Below, piece by piece: positions 1 to 11,011 of a stretch of DNA of 64,000 nucleotides (position 1 is its first letter; the number at the start of each line of letters is the position of its first letter). The translations under genes and the position numbers were made by a program. The stretch comes from Armillaria gallica. Its lineage: Eukaryota > Basidiomycota > Agaricomycetes > Agaricales > Physalacriaceae. Under the pieces are notes generated by a model. The model ran no database searches, was not told the origin of the DNA, and saw only the letters and a list, made by a program, of their open reading frames with translations. The DNA is taken from NCBI GenBank assembly GCA_037576215.1, contig JBANDB010000013.1, positions 806,001 through 870,000 on the forward strand, written 5' to 3'.

Positions 1-1652
1 TATTCATGGACAGTCTTTCTAGGTTCTATCCATTTGTCTGGCATATAGTATATACTATGTAGTTGACTATATTGTCAAGCCGGTGATCTGCATGAGCTCG
101 TGTATATATGAAAGACGGGTGGGCGTACATAGAGCATAAGTAGCAGGTCATAAGTCGAAGTCATATGGGTAAGACCCTTGGGTCCCGAAGTGATCAGACT
201 TTAATCAGACTTTTAATCATACACTTGGTCCTCCGCCTTAATATTCATACATATCATAGATATACTTGAATACATACGATCTCAGAAAGATCGAGGGTTA
301 ACGAAGCATCTGAAAAGGTAGAATTCCTCATCGAAGTGGACGTTGGTCGTGCGTCGGTTGGCTTAAGTAGCCGGTCCCGGATAATGACACATCGGAATCG
401 GACCGACTCTGATGTCCTCCTGGCAGCATTAATAGTACTGGTAGAGATCAAGGCTCAGTCTGACAAAATGGGCATTAATTTGTTGCTATTTTACAGATAG
501 AAATTAGAATACGGGCTTAGCACAGGGATGGGATTGATCGGGTAGTCGGTCATCACGACGATGGGAACTTAGCGGGAACTCGGGGCGGCACTGAGTGCAC
601 GTGTGCGCAATAACAATTGCTGACAAAACATGCCAGGGGACTTGATCATGGAAGACAACTTTATTGAATAATTATTGGGGTGCAGTGAATATCCCTCTCT
701 CCTGCAGTTGTTATAGCCGTTAACATACATCACTAACAGCTGTTATATCTGCGCATTTGTGGGCTTAACAGGTGAGTAAATGAATACATGTTTTATTGAT
801 TACTATCGACGTACAATGATACACACCGACAATAGTCTATGAGCATCGATGGTTATCCATGGGCGACGATCGCAAAACCATGGGATGCCCCATACTTTCT
901 TAGAGAGTTAACCTATAGAGCTCTATAGATTTCTCGACTGGTATCGCTCCTACGGGCTCGTTACTGATGTCCGTGGAATTTACTGATTACTGTTACTGAA
1001 TTCAAATTGAACGTCACGTGAACATATCGCGTGGCCTCCACGCGAGCATCCGGATTTGACGCAGATGAAGTCGTGTTCAAGTCGCGTCGAACTTTTGCTA
1101 CTCACCAACACGCAGCCAAGCCCAGGAAGCTTCGTTTGGGTGCTCAAGTAATTTAAATACTTTTGATAACTCTTTGAATCAGTTTTTCGTCCCCTTTTCT
1201 TCTCCGGACAACACATTGCTGGCCTCACAACCAACCAGTAGTTATCTTCAAGCAATTTCGAGGAAGGCACATATGAACGGGCCTAATGAACCACTGGAAC
1301 GGGAAGCATCACCACAGCAAATTTGCTTGCCTGATATCTTTTGTGCTCCAGGATTTTCTACTGACATTTAAACACTGCTGGGGCCGGTTCCTTTTCAGGA
1401 CGGAAAAAGGTATTATAAAAATGTCGTGACTTTTCATTACCTTTGTACGCCACAAAAACAGGATACGGAAAACTCAATGAAAAACATGTCCTATTTAGCG
1501 CTCCTTTCGTGTGCCAAAAATAGCTGCTTTTCTATGAATGAAAAGCGGTTTCCTTTGTTCTGGCCGCGGGAAACACCTTTTCCATTCCGTTTTTCAAGCT
1601 CTTTTCCTTACATTAAAAGAGTACGACTTTTGACTGGGGCTGGATATACCGT
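1..1652. other. Intergenic, no gene seen
   Basis: I see no convincing gene in this stretch. The open frames are short, overlap on both strands and resemble no family I recognise. The last bases before 1653 mark where similarity to the second DUF6535 locus begins, so this flank is outside the duplicated unit. Confidence 0.5.
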
Positions 1653-4600
1653 AGTGAGAGGAAATGTAGACGCTTAAGAAAGCGTTTTATCCGCAGCTTC
1701 CGCCCTACAGCCATGCCATCTGCTCATACCGTCCAGGACAATGACAACGACAGCCACTCATCGGCGTCTGACGCTTCTGAGGGTGAAGCTCACTCAAGGA
1801 CTTCTCACATCTCCCAGGATCATGATCCAGAGGTCGAGAATTTGACGTCTCATTCCCGGCGTCGACGACGCAAGCCGAGGCGCAGGACAATGGGCATGGA
1901 ACGTCCTGAGTACATCAACAAAGGTGCATCTATTCTTCTCCCCCATGGGCGCCCGTCTCATGAAGAGCTTAGGGAATGATCCATTTGACTACGAAAAGAA
2001 ATTCGCAGAGGATAAGCGGGGCGAGGAGCTGGGGTCAGCAGCCAGGGTGTGGAGAATATACCTTGAAGAATGTGCTGCATCTGACGGCGAGATGGTGGAA
2101 GGGTGGAGAGACGGTCTAGATGTTCTCCTCGTCTTTGTGAGTACAATCCGTCCTGGAATAGGGAATCCTTTCATTGATAGAAGAAAAGGCTGGTCTTTTC
2201 TCAGCGGTTGTCACAACATTTGTCGCTCAGACATCTCAAAGTCTCCAGGTTGACTACGGCGAGGTCACCGCCTCACTTTTAATCGAACTCATCAATGTCC
2301 AACGTTCAGCATCGAACGGTTCCCTCGTAAACGACGTCCCCCGTTCAGACCTTGCTTTTCGTCCCTCGACGTCCGACTCGTGGGTTAATGGCCTGTGGTT
2401 CATCAGTCTCTCCATGAGTCTCACTGCTGCGCTGTTCGCTGTTTTGACAAAGCAGTGGATCCACCAGTACTTGTCTGTTCCTTCAGGAACACCTCGGGAC
2501 AGATGCCACGTGCGTCAATTCCGTTACATGGGTCTGGAGCAATGGCGTGTGGGCCTCATTGTCGGACTCCTTCCTGTCCTAATGAGCGCATCGCTAGCTG
2601 TGTTCCTTGTGGGATTAGTTCTTTTCATCATCCCCTTGCGCGTGTCTATAGCCAGTGTTGTTGGAACGATCACTTTCATATCATGTTCCTCCTATATTGT
2701 CACCAACTTCCTTCCAATCGTATATCCCTCGTGCCCTTACAAGACTCCGCTGTCACAATACATGTTCCCTCTCTACGCCTATATACGGCGGCGAATTCCT
2801 GGATCCCCCACTGCTCCCACACTAAGGGAGGCTGAGAGTAGGGCTGTCCGCAGTAGTGCCGATGAAATGGATGTGCAGGCACTTGTCTGGCTCATTAACA
2901 TGTCGTCGAACCCCAGCGTGGAGAACATCGTGATAGAATCCACGAGTGCTTTGCCGCTCAAGTCTGTGGATTCTTTCAAGCGCCGTATAGACCATACGGA
3001 TGTCCCTCTCGCATGTAGGCAAGCCCTTGAACGCCTTTTCCGGGAACCAGATGTATCTGTGCACGAAAGTAAAGTGGACCGTCTCATTCGAGCCACTGTC
3101 CGCTTCACAAGTTCTCCCGGTTTTTTTGAGGTGCCACAACAGGCCAAAGACTGCTTCTCCCCTACCCTCTACGCAGATCTTCTGTGCATTCATCTGTATT
3201 ATTCAAATGACGTCCTGGAACTGGTCACGTCCAACCTGATAGCCTCAGACGATGACCGTACAGCTCTGCGCTTACAGCCTATAATTTGGGCACGTCTTCT
3301 TAAGCGGGTCTCATCCCGTGCTTCCAGTCCTGCTAAACGCGCCGTGATGCAGATGCTGTTCACTGAGATACCATCGCTCTATTGGAAGGCTGACTATGTT
3401 CCCAAAACCTATGCCCTCGATACTTTCGGAATGGAAATCCCCTCCGGATCCGACGATGGCGAAGTGACCCTTCGGATGGCGATTCAGAATTCTTTGTACA
3501 TATATGTCGCTGAGGACATACTTCACCATCACATGCGTTTTGAATACACCATTTTCCGCCTGAATGACGGCAACGTGAAGGATTTGCGACTCCATCTTCT
3601 CTTGCACATGGCTGGCTCACACTCAATGCGAAGCATGGCCGCCGACTCACACCCTTTGCGAAGCGTATCCGACACCCCCTCTCTGATAATAAAAGTTTGT
3701 TCAAGCCGATATTGCGTTGCATTGGTGACCTCGTGGATCTTGAATCCCCCCACAAGGATAACTACAGACGCCACACTGTTCTGGAATTTCTATACACGTT
3801 CATCACCTCGGTCGAATTCGATGATCCTTTAACCCCCCGCGAACAAACAACTGCCTTGATGATGTTCTTTCGTGTTCTAAATTTCACATCCTCTCGCCCA
3901 GCGTTCCTTGAGACAGATTGGTGCACGCCGCAACTGGCCACTAAATTTGTCCGACTCTCTGTGCGGGTCCATATGAGAGATGACGGTGAACGATGTAGTA
4001 CCTATTTTTTCCAGCACACTTCCTTCACAAACGAGACGTTGGCTTCTTTTGTATCGGATCTCTTTGAAGAATTGCGCACAGAGATCAACGGTTATGTTCT
4101 ATTGTCATTTTTGCGCCTGATTATCGCCGGACTGGGATCCAAAGATTTGGGTGTTCATATACGCCAGCAATCACTGGAATATTTGCACGAGCCCGACAAT
4201 CTGTTCACTTCTTGCACTACTCTCATTCGGTGGTATGACCCCCAGACTCTTCGTCGTCTCGCTCTCCTCCATCCTGAGCACCGTTCTTGGCTCGACTGTC
4301 TACAGCGGCTGGAAGACTCTGAAATGGAAGATGAATTGGAAGAATCACGAGTCGCCGGTTTCAAGGCGTTTATCCAAGCTGGGTGTGTGGGTGCATTTGG
4401 GAAGGATGACACAGCAGCTTCTAGCAGTTTTTTTAGTTTGTCTTTTAGAGAGCTCGAACCTCTGCAGCATCCCTGGTCGACGGTGTGGTATAGAGTCCAG
4501 CGGTTCATTGCAGGAAAGCCTAGTCGTGAGGGGATAGAATTGTCGAGTAATGACAACAGGGTGTAGTCTACGTGATCAATTCATACTAAATAATACTTCA

Positions 4601-4815
4601 GAGAGTGTGCACAGCACACTGAGACGGATGCAGGAGCATTAACTGAGTCTCGACCTCGCCATCTGCGCGTACGATGTTCCCTCGCCTAGGTAGCCCGTCA
4701 TTTTCTCATAACTTAGCTACCCAGAACTGGTCGTCACAGCCATGCCAGTACTGAGCACGTCAGAGAGGGGGGTAGGACTATCAGCTTTCCGTGATTTGTA
4801 GGTCCTTGCATTGAG
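1653..4815 (+). repeat. Duplicated unit, copy 1 (DUF6535 locus)
   Basis: This segment reappears at about 11012-14113 in the same orientation with only scattered substitutions and small indels. Similarity begins about 60 bp before the ATG and runs about 250 bp past the stop codon, then ends abruptly in both copies. Both introns near the 5' end are kept, so this is a DNA-level segmental duplication. Confidence 0.85.
1713..4566 (+). CDS. DUF6535 domain membrane protein, copy 1 (one frame break)
   Basis: The exons are 1713-1923, 1973-2136 and 2189 onward; the two introns are 49 and 52 bp. Exon 1 encodes an acidic N-terminus followed by a basic R-rich stretch. Then comes the DUF6535 signature: DPFDYEKK, GWRDGLDVLLVF, LFSAVVTTFVAQTSQSL, and a membrane segment leading into LTKQWIHQYL. 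Two more hydrophobic segments follow near 2560-2710. The remaining 600 or so residues form the soluble C-terminal part usual for this large agaric family, whose function is unknown. Reading continues in one frame to about 3670 and in another from about 3690. Compared with copy 2 this copy is one base shorter there, so it is either a pseudogene or carries a sequencing indel. A 30-bp imperfect internal repeat sits just upstream of the break. Confidence 0.75.
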
Positions 4816-4983
4816 ACGTCGAATATTCTCGTCATAGTCAAATCAGGACACGCCTAAAGGTAAAGTGGCCCTGTCATCGGTTCAGCCAGCGGAGCTTGGA
4901 ACTAATTATGTATCAACGTCCGACTTAGTTATTTACGCCGACCACCAGCTCCGCGCCTGAACGTTTTAAGGGTCGTCTTGGAA
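4567..4983. other. 3' flank of DUF6535 copy 1
   Basis: Up to about 4815 this is non-coding duplicated flank shared with 13874-14113. The rest shows no gene and no resemblance to the missing 3' part of the neighbouring hydrolase. Confidence 0.5.
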
Positions 4984-6566
4984 TCATAAACCTTTGACAT
5001 CATCCCAATATGCAAACAGATCCGCCACAGAGTCGGTATTATTCAGGGCATCGCCGCAGGAAATAGCAATGTCTGCCTCCCATGAATTGTCATAAACAGA
5101 AGACGGGTCGTACGCGGTCGCCTGCATCTCGTAAATGATCATACCATTTCCGGCCGCGAGATTGGCGAGACTTTCGGCGAGGATAGAGAAGTATATATAG
5201 GGTGCGTATAGGGCATTCCAGATTGCAGTTCTTAGGACACTATGGTCAACATAGCCATAAAACGATGAGGATACGACGGGGACTGGCTGGGTGAGAAGAG
5301 AGTTGTATAGAGAATCGAGATTGTTGGATATTTGTTCTGCAGTTGGAGCATAGAAAGCGCATGTGTTAGGTCCAGTAGCGACATAGACATCAAAGAAAGA
5401 TCCCATGTCCTTGTCAGCATCGACAAACTCGTTGCGCCAGTCACCTGAAAGGACAAGATGTCAGGAATTATAAGCTGGTGGACACAGCAGTTATCTTTTC
5501 GCTGTAATAGCCATCCATGTCTGCTACACCTGAACAATATGGTTAAATGAGCCTGAAAATGAGAGGAGGTCAATACACACCATCAAGCACCATGCGTTCG
5601 ACCTTATCCTGGAAGTGAAAATAATAATTGGTCAAGTGAAAGAGGTAAGAAAGATGAGAGAGCGCACGGGAAACATTGCAGCAAACGTAGAGCCAAGAAC
5701 CATCCCATAACCGGAAGGAATTGATTAAGCTACCAAGCGGAACAAAACGTAATCGTTAACTCACGAGAATCCCCAATACTGCAACTTCTCTTGACCCGCT
5801 ACCTCGCTGATTCGCAACATGTCTCTGGCGACATTATCCGTACTAATGTAATTCAGGATTCCGTTATCCCTTTGGCCACTTCTGCTATAACTTGTGCAGA
5901 TGCCCAGAGATGAGGAATCTGGTCGGAAGTCGTGTTTACAGCAGAAGCCTGATGATCGGTGCTAGAAAGCCATTGATAATGTTCCTCTTTTGAGAGGAAG
6001 AAATCTGCTTGGGTTGTTGAATTAGCAACTCCTACAATTCTCTCAGCCAAAGTTGCAACGCGTATCAAGAAACGTACCACGCGGATCGATTCCAACGATG
6101 TCATATTGAATCCCAATAACAGACACAGCCAGCGTACTAAAGAAAATCAAAGCGGCGACACCATTACCGCCACGGCCTCCTAGATTTATCAGTACGGTTC
6201 CTTTGTACTCGGTCTCGGATTGCGCGGGAGCTTGATGACCGCTAGAGCCGCTTTGTCGCCATCCTCATACGAATAGTCAATGGGTACCTTCAGTATGGAA
6301 ATCTTAGCGAGAAATACCATCGTAGGAAGAGAGAATCGTACCTGGAAACGCATACACTGATAGCCAGAGTAGCAATCGACCCAAGATGGATTCTCCGTTG
6401 GCTCAATTTATAGTGACTGAGTCGTGAACAACAGCGCTTTGAAAGGAGAAGCCAGACAAACACTGCTCGAATCAAAATCGCTTTGGGCCGACACTGCCGG
6501 AAACAGGGACTCGGAATGAAAAAGAACGCAGAAGGCCAAGGGGAGAAAAATCATCGAAGATGACAT
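4984..6566 (-). pseudogene. TAP-like alpha/beta hydrolase, copy 1, truncated
   Basis: The 5' end is preserved: an ATG at 6564-6566, a hydrophobic signal peptide ending in VSA, then the same exon pattern as the copy at 23183-25429. Three lesions mark decay. One C is missing near 6230, where copy 3 reads KLPAQS and this one shifts to KLPRNP. The oxyanion-loop motif NPGGPGGSG is altered, with P to R and S to N. The gene also stops after VKGL at 4984, so the C-terminal TAP domain with the catalytic Asp and His is gone. The nucleophile context G-F-S-Y-G across an intron near 5760 is still readable. The intact family are secreted tripeptidyl-aminopeptidase-like serine hydrolases; this copy cannot be one. 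Confidence 0.8.
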
Positions 6567-7175
6567 GGATTAACAAACTATCCGCGAGCATTTATACACG
6601 GCATCAACAGCAGGGCCAGGGTCATGTTGAAACGTAAATTTGGTAAAGAACATGGAAATGATCCAACACGCGAAGGATAGGTTGCTGTAAGACAATAACA
6701 CGTCTTTCGCATAATGCACTGCAATGATGCATTATGTGATTCCAGGTCGCGAACATCATTGATGCCTAAAGGTCTAAGAGCCGACTCGTGAGTTGCAGCT
6801 TTCAGAAAAGATCAATGCAGGATAAATGTCACCGTACGCATATATTCTTTCCGCATGAAATCAGTGGACTCTGGTCAGTTTTTGATTTTGATGACGGGAT
6901 ATTGACCAGATCTTTATTATTAACACGGGGAAGTAGCGCCGTTAGCCCAGGTTGTTACGAAGCTATTTCATGTTTGATAGAACAGCAATAAACCCTGGAG
7001 AACATGAACTGCGTACCGGGAAATGCGGTTTAAAAAGCCTAAACCTCGGGAAAGAGCACCATTGTCAATGACGACATAAGAGGCCATTTGCGCAAATTAA
7101 ATCGAGCATACTCCATCATCAAATTAGCTACCCGTCCTGTCACTTTCTCGCTCACAGAGACGATACCACGCTGTG
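4986..7175. repeat. Segmental duplication, hydrolase plus F-box tail, copy 1
   Basis: This 2.2-kb segment matches 23838-25978 in the same orientation. It contains most of the hydrolase gene, its 5' flank and the last part of the decayed F-box gene next to it. The 5' flank (about 6570-7040) aligns with 25430-25845 with several small deletions. The shared F-box tail shows that the two genes were already neighbours when the segment was copied. Confidence 0.8.
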
Positions 7176-8460
7176 CGGATAGTGTGAACTGATCCTCAAT
7201 GGCACGCACACCGTGAGTCAGTACGATGTCATATCCTGGGTGCAGATGGTCGTCTAGCATCGCAACGATCTCCAGCGAACGAAGAGAGCTCATCGCCGCA
7301 CAGCTTTCTCCAAACCGAATAATCATCCGAAGGAGTGTATGCACCGTCGTAGCAGACACGGAATGTGATGTGTTGGATATCACTATTTTTCCAGTATTCA
7401 AAGTTTCGGATCCACCATTCGCAAGTCGGCCAAACCGGTATTCATTTCGGGTTTACCATGAGAGTCCCGTAACTGCACAGAAATAGAATGCAGGCGGGAC
7501 ATGCGCAAGATCGGGAGATTATTGTGAACTAGAAGGCATTCTTAGTTGAATCGGGAGATTCATGAGACATATTTGAACATACTATGATCATCCCTGGTAT
7601 ATGGAGGACTGCGATGTTTCGAAGTATCCCTTTGCCCAGTTGTTCCTGCATTTGGAGGATTTGGCGGCGGGATTGTAGACTGACGTCAATCGAATGGGCT
7701 GTATTCGCCAGTGCCCGACAAAGATCCAGTATTTTATCAAATTCAACTCCTCGAAAGTATCCCCTGCAAATGAGAGACTGCACCTGAGTTTCATGACCGT
7801 GATGCCAGCAAATGGCATTGCTCGCAAGCGGAGTACAAATGAGATATAACTCCTCCACGCGATCCGACACCAACGAACATAGGGTGCATATCGAGGGAAT
7901 AACGGTGCCAATCAACGTCAAAGACCGAAGATGAGTAAGACTGGATACAGTTTCCCAGAAAATTGGACCCATGCTGCTCCACTCGGTACAATTGACCGCA
8001 ATCTTCTCCAATCGGGGCAAAGATTGCAGAATGAAATATCGCGGACACCGCCTTCTTCCCCAGGTGTGACCCCGATCAGCACTAGCGATTTGACTGTGTG
8101 TGATATCTGGCGAGGAGAGGCATCAATCGTGGGAAGATTTGCGCAGATGCGCCGCCTGCATGTTTACTTCTCGGAACAAGAGCTCACGGGATGGAGGCAG
8201 AAACGAGCAACAGACAAGGGAACACGACCGGAGAGTGGGGACATCAGAGGCCAGGATATCGAGGATGTAGTCGATTAACTCTTGAGGTAGTAAGGAAGAT
8301 TGCTCTGTGTCTAAAAAGAAATGTAATATCAGTCATCAGCTCAACATCAGCTTCAGTGAGAATCGATAATGGCACCATAAGGACTTGCCTCAGTTTCCGT
8401 ACTTGCAGTGTTGTATGGCGCGACTTGTCGCCAATGGCAAATGACATTGACCTTCACGCT
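7039..8460 (-). pseudogene. F-box gene, decayed copy (minus strand)
   Basis: Read on the minus strand, an F-box-like segment (LPQELIDYILDIL, then SCSLVCCSFLP) lies at about 8150-8290, directly after a splice acceptor. It is followed by an LRR-like region (MPRLEKIAVNCTEWSS near 8018, HLRSLTLIGTVIP) and a C-terminal part (SLRSLEIVAMLDDHLHPGYD near 7250). These lie in at least three frames with stop codons between, for example one after LRKSSHD. The same gene is present, better preserved, at 17449-18747. Agaric F-box/LRR proteins usually recruit substrates to SCF ubiquitin ligases; this copy is unlikely to make a functional protein. Confidence 0.7.
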
Positions 8461-8539
8461 TCATCGTCGGGGCGCAACGGTGGCGTGGGGAGAGTCATGG
8501 TCATGAATCTGGTGGATCTGATGACGACTTCGTGACCAT

Positions 8540-9176
8540 CAACCAGTGACCGGCCCGGGCGTCAAAAAAGGTCACCTAAAAGTTTAGTTCTCATTCACCG
8601 ACGACGACAGCTTCAAGACCTCTGTATTCAGCACTGTGCAGGTCGAATTAACTTCACCAAAACAAAGCTCGTAGTCTTGACGCTGTTTGGCTTCGCATTG
8701 CTCGATGAAGCAACGGTTTCTGGAGTAGTACCAAGAGACGGAGATCTGGGTTTTATCAAGGAAAGGCAAGATGGTTGGAACAGAAAAGAAACTGAAGGTA
8801 CGTCCGTGTTTCCGGGGACTTCGAATGGCTGACTGAACGGATATCTAGTGGCGCGGGACGCAGAGAGGCCCAAGGATTCTTGATTCACCATTCTACCTAC
8901 TCGAATTCGACACCCTACCACAGAGCCACGTCAATAGTCCAGTCACTTGAAGGCGATATTCCTCTCTTTTTCCTACCCGGGGATATATTTTAACGTCGCA
9001 AAAGGTTCTGATTCGTCATGTTGGTCCGGAGTAGCATATTATGGACATCGCGCACCAGGTCAAAACCGATTCCGACTCGTAATGCATGCAGCCTTGCATT
9101 CAGCTCTATTTCCCTCATCCCGGCCATCCCGTTCTGTGCGAATAAATCAGGTTTCCTGTTTGCTCTGTTGAAGCTA
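8540..9176. other. Intergenic, no gene seen
   Basis: Only short overlapping open frames are present, with no recognisable domain. The PPR-derived fragment begins at the right edge. Confidence 0.4.
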
Positions 9177-10045
9177 GGGCACAAATTTCGAACTACCTCC
9201 GTCGCTGCTGGACACGGTCATTTTGCTCGCTCTGTAGGTTCATGGAGAGCGTTCCCGAGCCCTTGGGTCCCTCCTTCACGGCAGACCTCAGGAGTCTCTG
9301 ATATCGACGGTCCCGAACGAGGATGACACGAGTTGGGTTCCTTCTATCCAAGAACGTCAACAGATAGCTTTTCGCCGTACAGATGAGGAAGCCGCCATTG
9401 GAGTCAACTGGTTCTCACCACTGCAGTCCAGGTCAACCATCGAGGCACCTGTGGTCCGTGTCCCGGTGTATATGTGTGGGATCAAAGTCGTCCATGTGCG
9501 CCGTAGGCGTCCTTTCCCTGGAGTAGGAAGTACTCTTCGCCGAATTACGAGGTCACAGATACCCACAGACGAGTCTTCCAATGCGGTCGTGGTCTTCCAA
9601 GGGTCTGTTGTACGCGTCTCGTGACGCCTGACACCTGTGCGACAAATCATCTCCAAGGTGGCAAAAGCGAGGAAGGCAGATCTGGCGTTGGGATTGTTCA
9701 TGCGGACAACGAAGGCGTCGAGCCCTCTGGCATCGTCTATCGAGTATGAGGCCTATCATTGGAACATATATCCGGGTCGGTGACGTGGTATCTACGGAGA
9801 CGACCATGAGCAGGATTCATACAAGCCAAGAACTCCTCCGCATAACACGACAATCAAGACAAATGATGTTAGCCTGATGGGATATTGAAGGCTGATGTCA
9901 TCCTTCGAGCCAAACTCGCCAGGTAATTTCGGTGATCTTTTGCTGACGTCTACAATATCTAACGTTTTCCCTTTCTTTCCTTTCCCTAGCTGCTCCTCGA
10001 TATATGCATGCTCGATCCTCAAGGCCGAAGACGCCGTTCATCTAC
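9177..10045 (+). pseudogene. PPR gene fragment 1 (decayed)
   Basis: At nucleotide level this tracks the intact PPR gene from about 37630 to 38850. Examples are the stretch around 9190-9290 against 37632-37750, 9655-9770 against 38415-38520, and 10005-10045 against 38800-38850. Near 9940-9995 it keeps the pyrimidine-rich 3' end of the parent gene's second intron, including the CTAG acceptor at the same place. The fragment has many substitutions and deletions and no open frame. Retention of an intron means it arose from genomic DNA, not from mRNA. Confidence 0.8.
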
Positions 10046-10050
10046 TATCT

Positions 10051-10108
10051 GTTGAGCAAGGAGTTACCACTTAACTAATGTTGGTTAAGTGGTAATTCCT
10101 CTCTCAAC
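10051..10108. repeat. 25-bp inverted repeat (hairpin)
   Basis: The left arm is 10051-10075, the right arm 10084-10108, with an 8-nt loop. The arms match with three mismatches. It lies a few bases beyond the end of PPR fragment 1. It could be a foldback element, the end of a small transposon or a terminator-like hairpin. Confidence 0.8.
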
Positions 10109-10109
10109 A

Positions 10110-11010
10110 ACTTGGTTGCTGCCACCGCCATATCTACAACACGCACTTGCACGTCGACGTGTCGGCTCTGGGGTCTGGCAGGCACAAAACTAACAACTCT
10201 ATTCCGCCGAAACACATCTGAAAATGATCAGATGTCACGCCCACCGAAAAACCTCATCCATCGTTCCACCGTTTGGTCACCCCTCGAAATACCATGATGA
10301 ATACTGTCGGAGACCCTGGAAGAATATGTGGCCTTACTACACGAATGAAACGGTAGTTGACAACCGTCGAATCCCATGGACGAGGCATCAATTTGAAGGT
10401 AGTATACAGCGTGAAAGCGCTGCCCTGGAAAAGACCTGGTGCATCCTGTGCTACATTTGCTCTTCCTGCAACGTACTCTTTCTAGTTTAGCACACGCTCA
10501 ATGTAGCATGTGTCTGATGTTCCGCCCTACCAACACATTCTTCTCCAACTTGAACAGTCTGCGGCACTAGAACAATGCATCGAGTTGTAAGAGCGGAGGG
10601 AGCATATAAGTAGTCGCACAAAGCTTCACCGCAAAGTTTCTGACCCAGTGATTCCACAAATAGCGGTATCATCACCTTCGAATTAGCGCTGACATGGGCG
10701 CGCTTCTTTGACATTTCCCACCATCTTTCGCACAACCACCATATCAAACGGTAAATGCGCTCCATACCACTGTTCTTCCTCAGTTTTTCAGACATCTGTA
10801 CTCCATGAAAAGGTCTTCGATAATTATATGATCTGTCAAAGTCCTTCCGATGTTGTTCTTTCTGTTCTACGTTCCTCTATTCTGAATTATTGACCTCTAG
10901 ACCAGGGTGCATTGCGGTTGAAGGCTCTTCGAGTGTGTGTACAGCCATCACGATCGTGGTCTCTCCAGTAACAAAACGCCGACTTTGATGAGGAGTTTGC
11001 TGCTGACCGT
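10110..11010. other. Intergenic, no gene seen
   Basis: No recognisable protein is encoded here. Open frames are under 110 codons and unsupported. The right edge is the start of DUF6535 unit 2. Confidence 0.4.
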
Positions 11011-11011
11011 G

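Noticed and set aside
980..1371. Open frames of 65-96 codons at the left edge
   Set aside because: Opposite-strand overlaps without family resemblance; not part of the duplicated unit.
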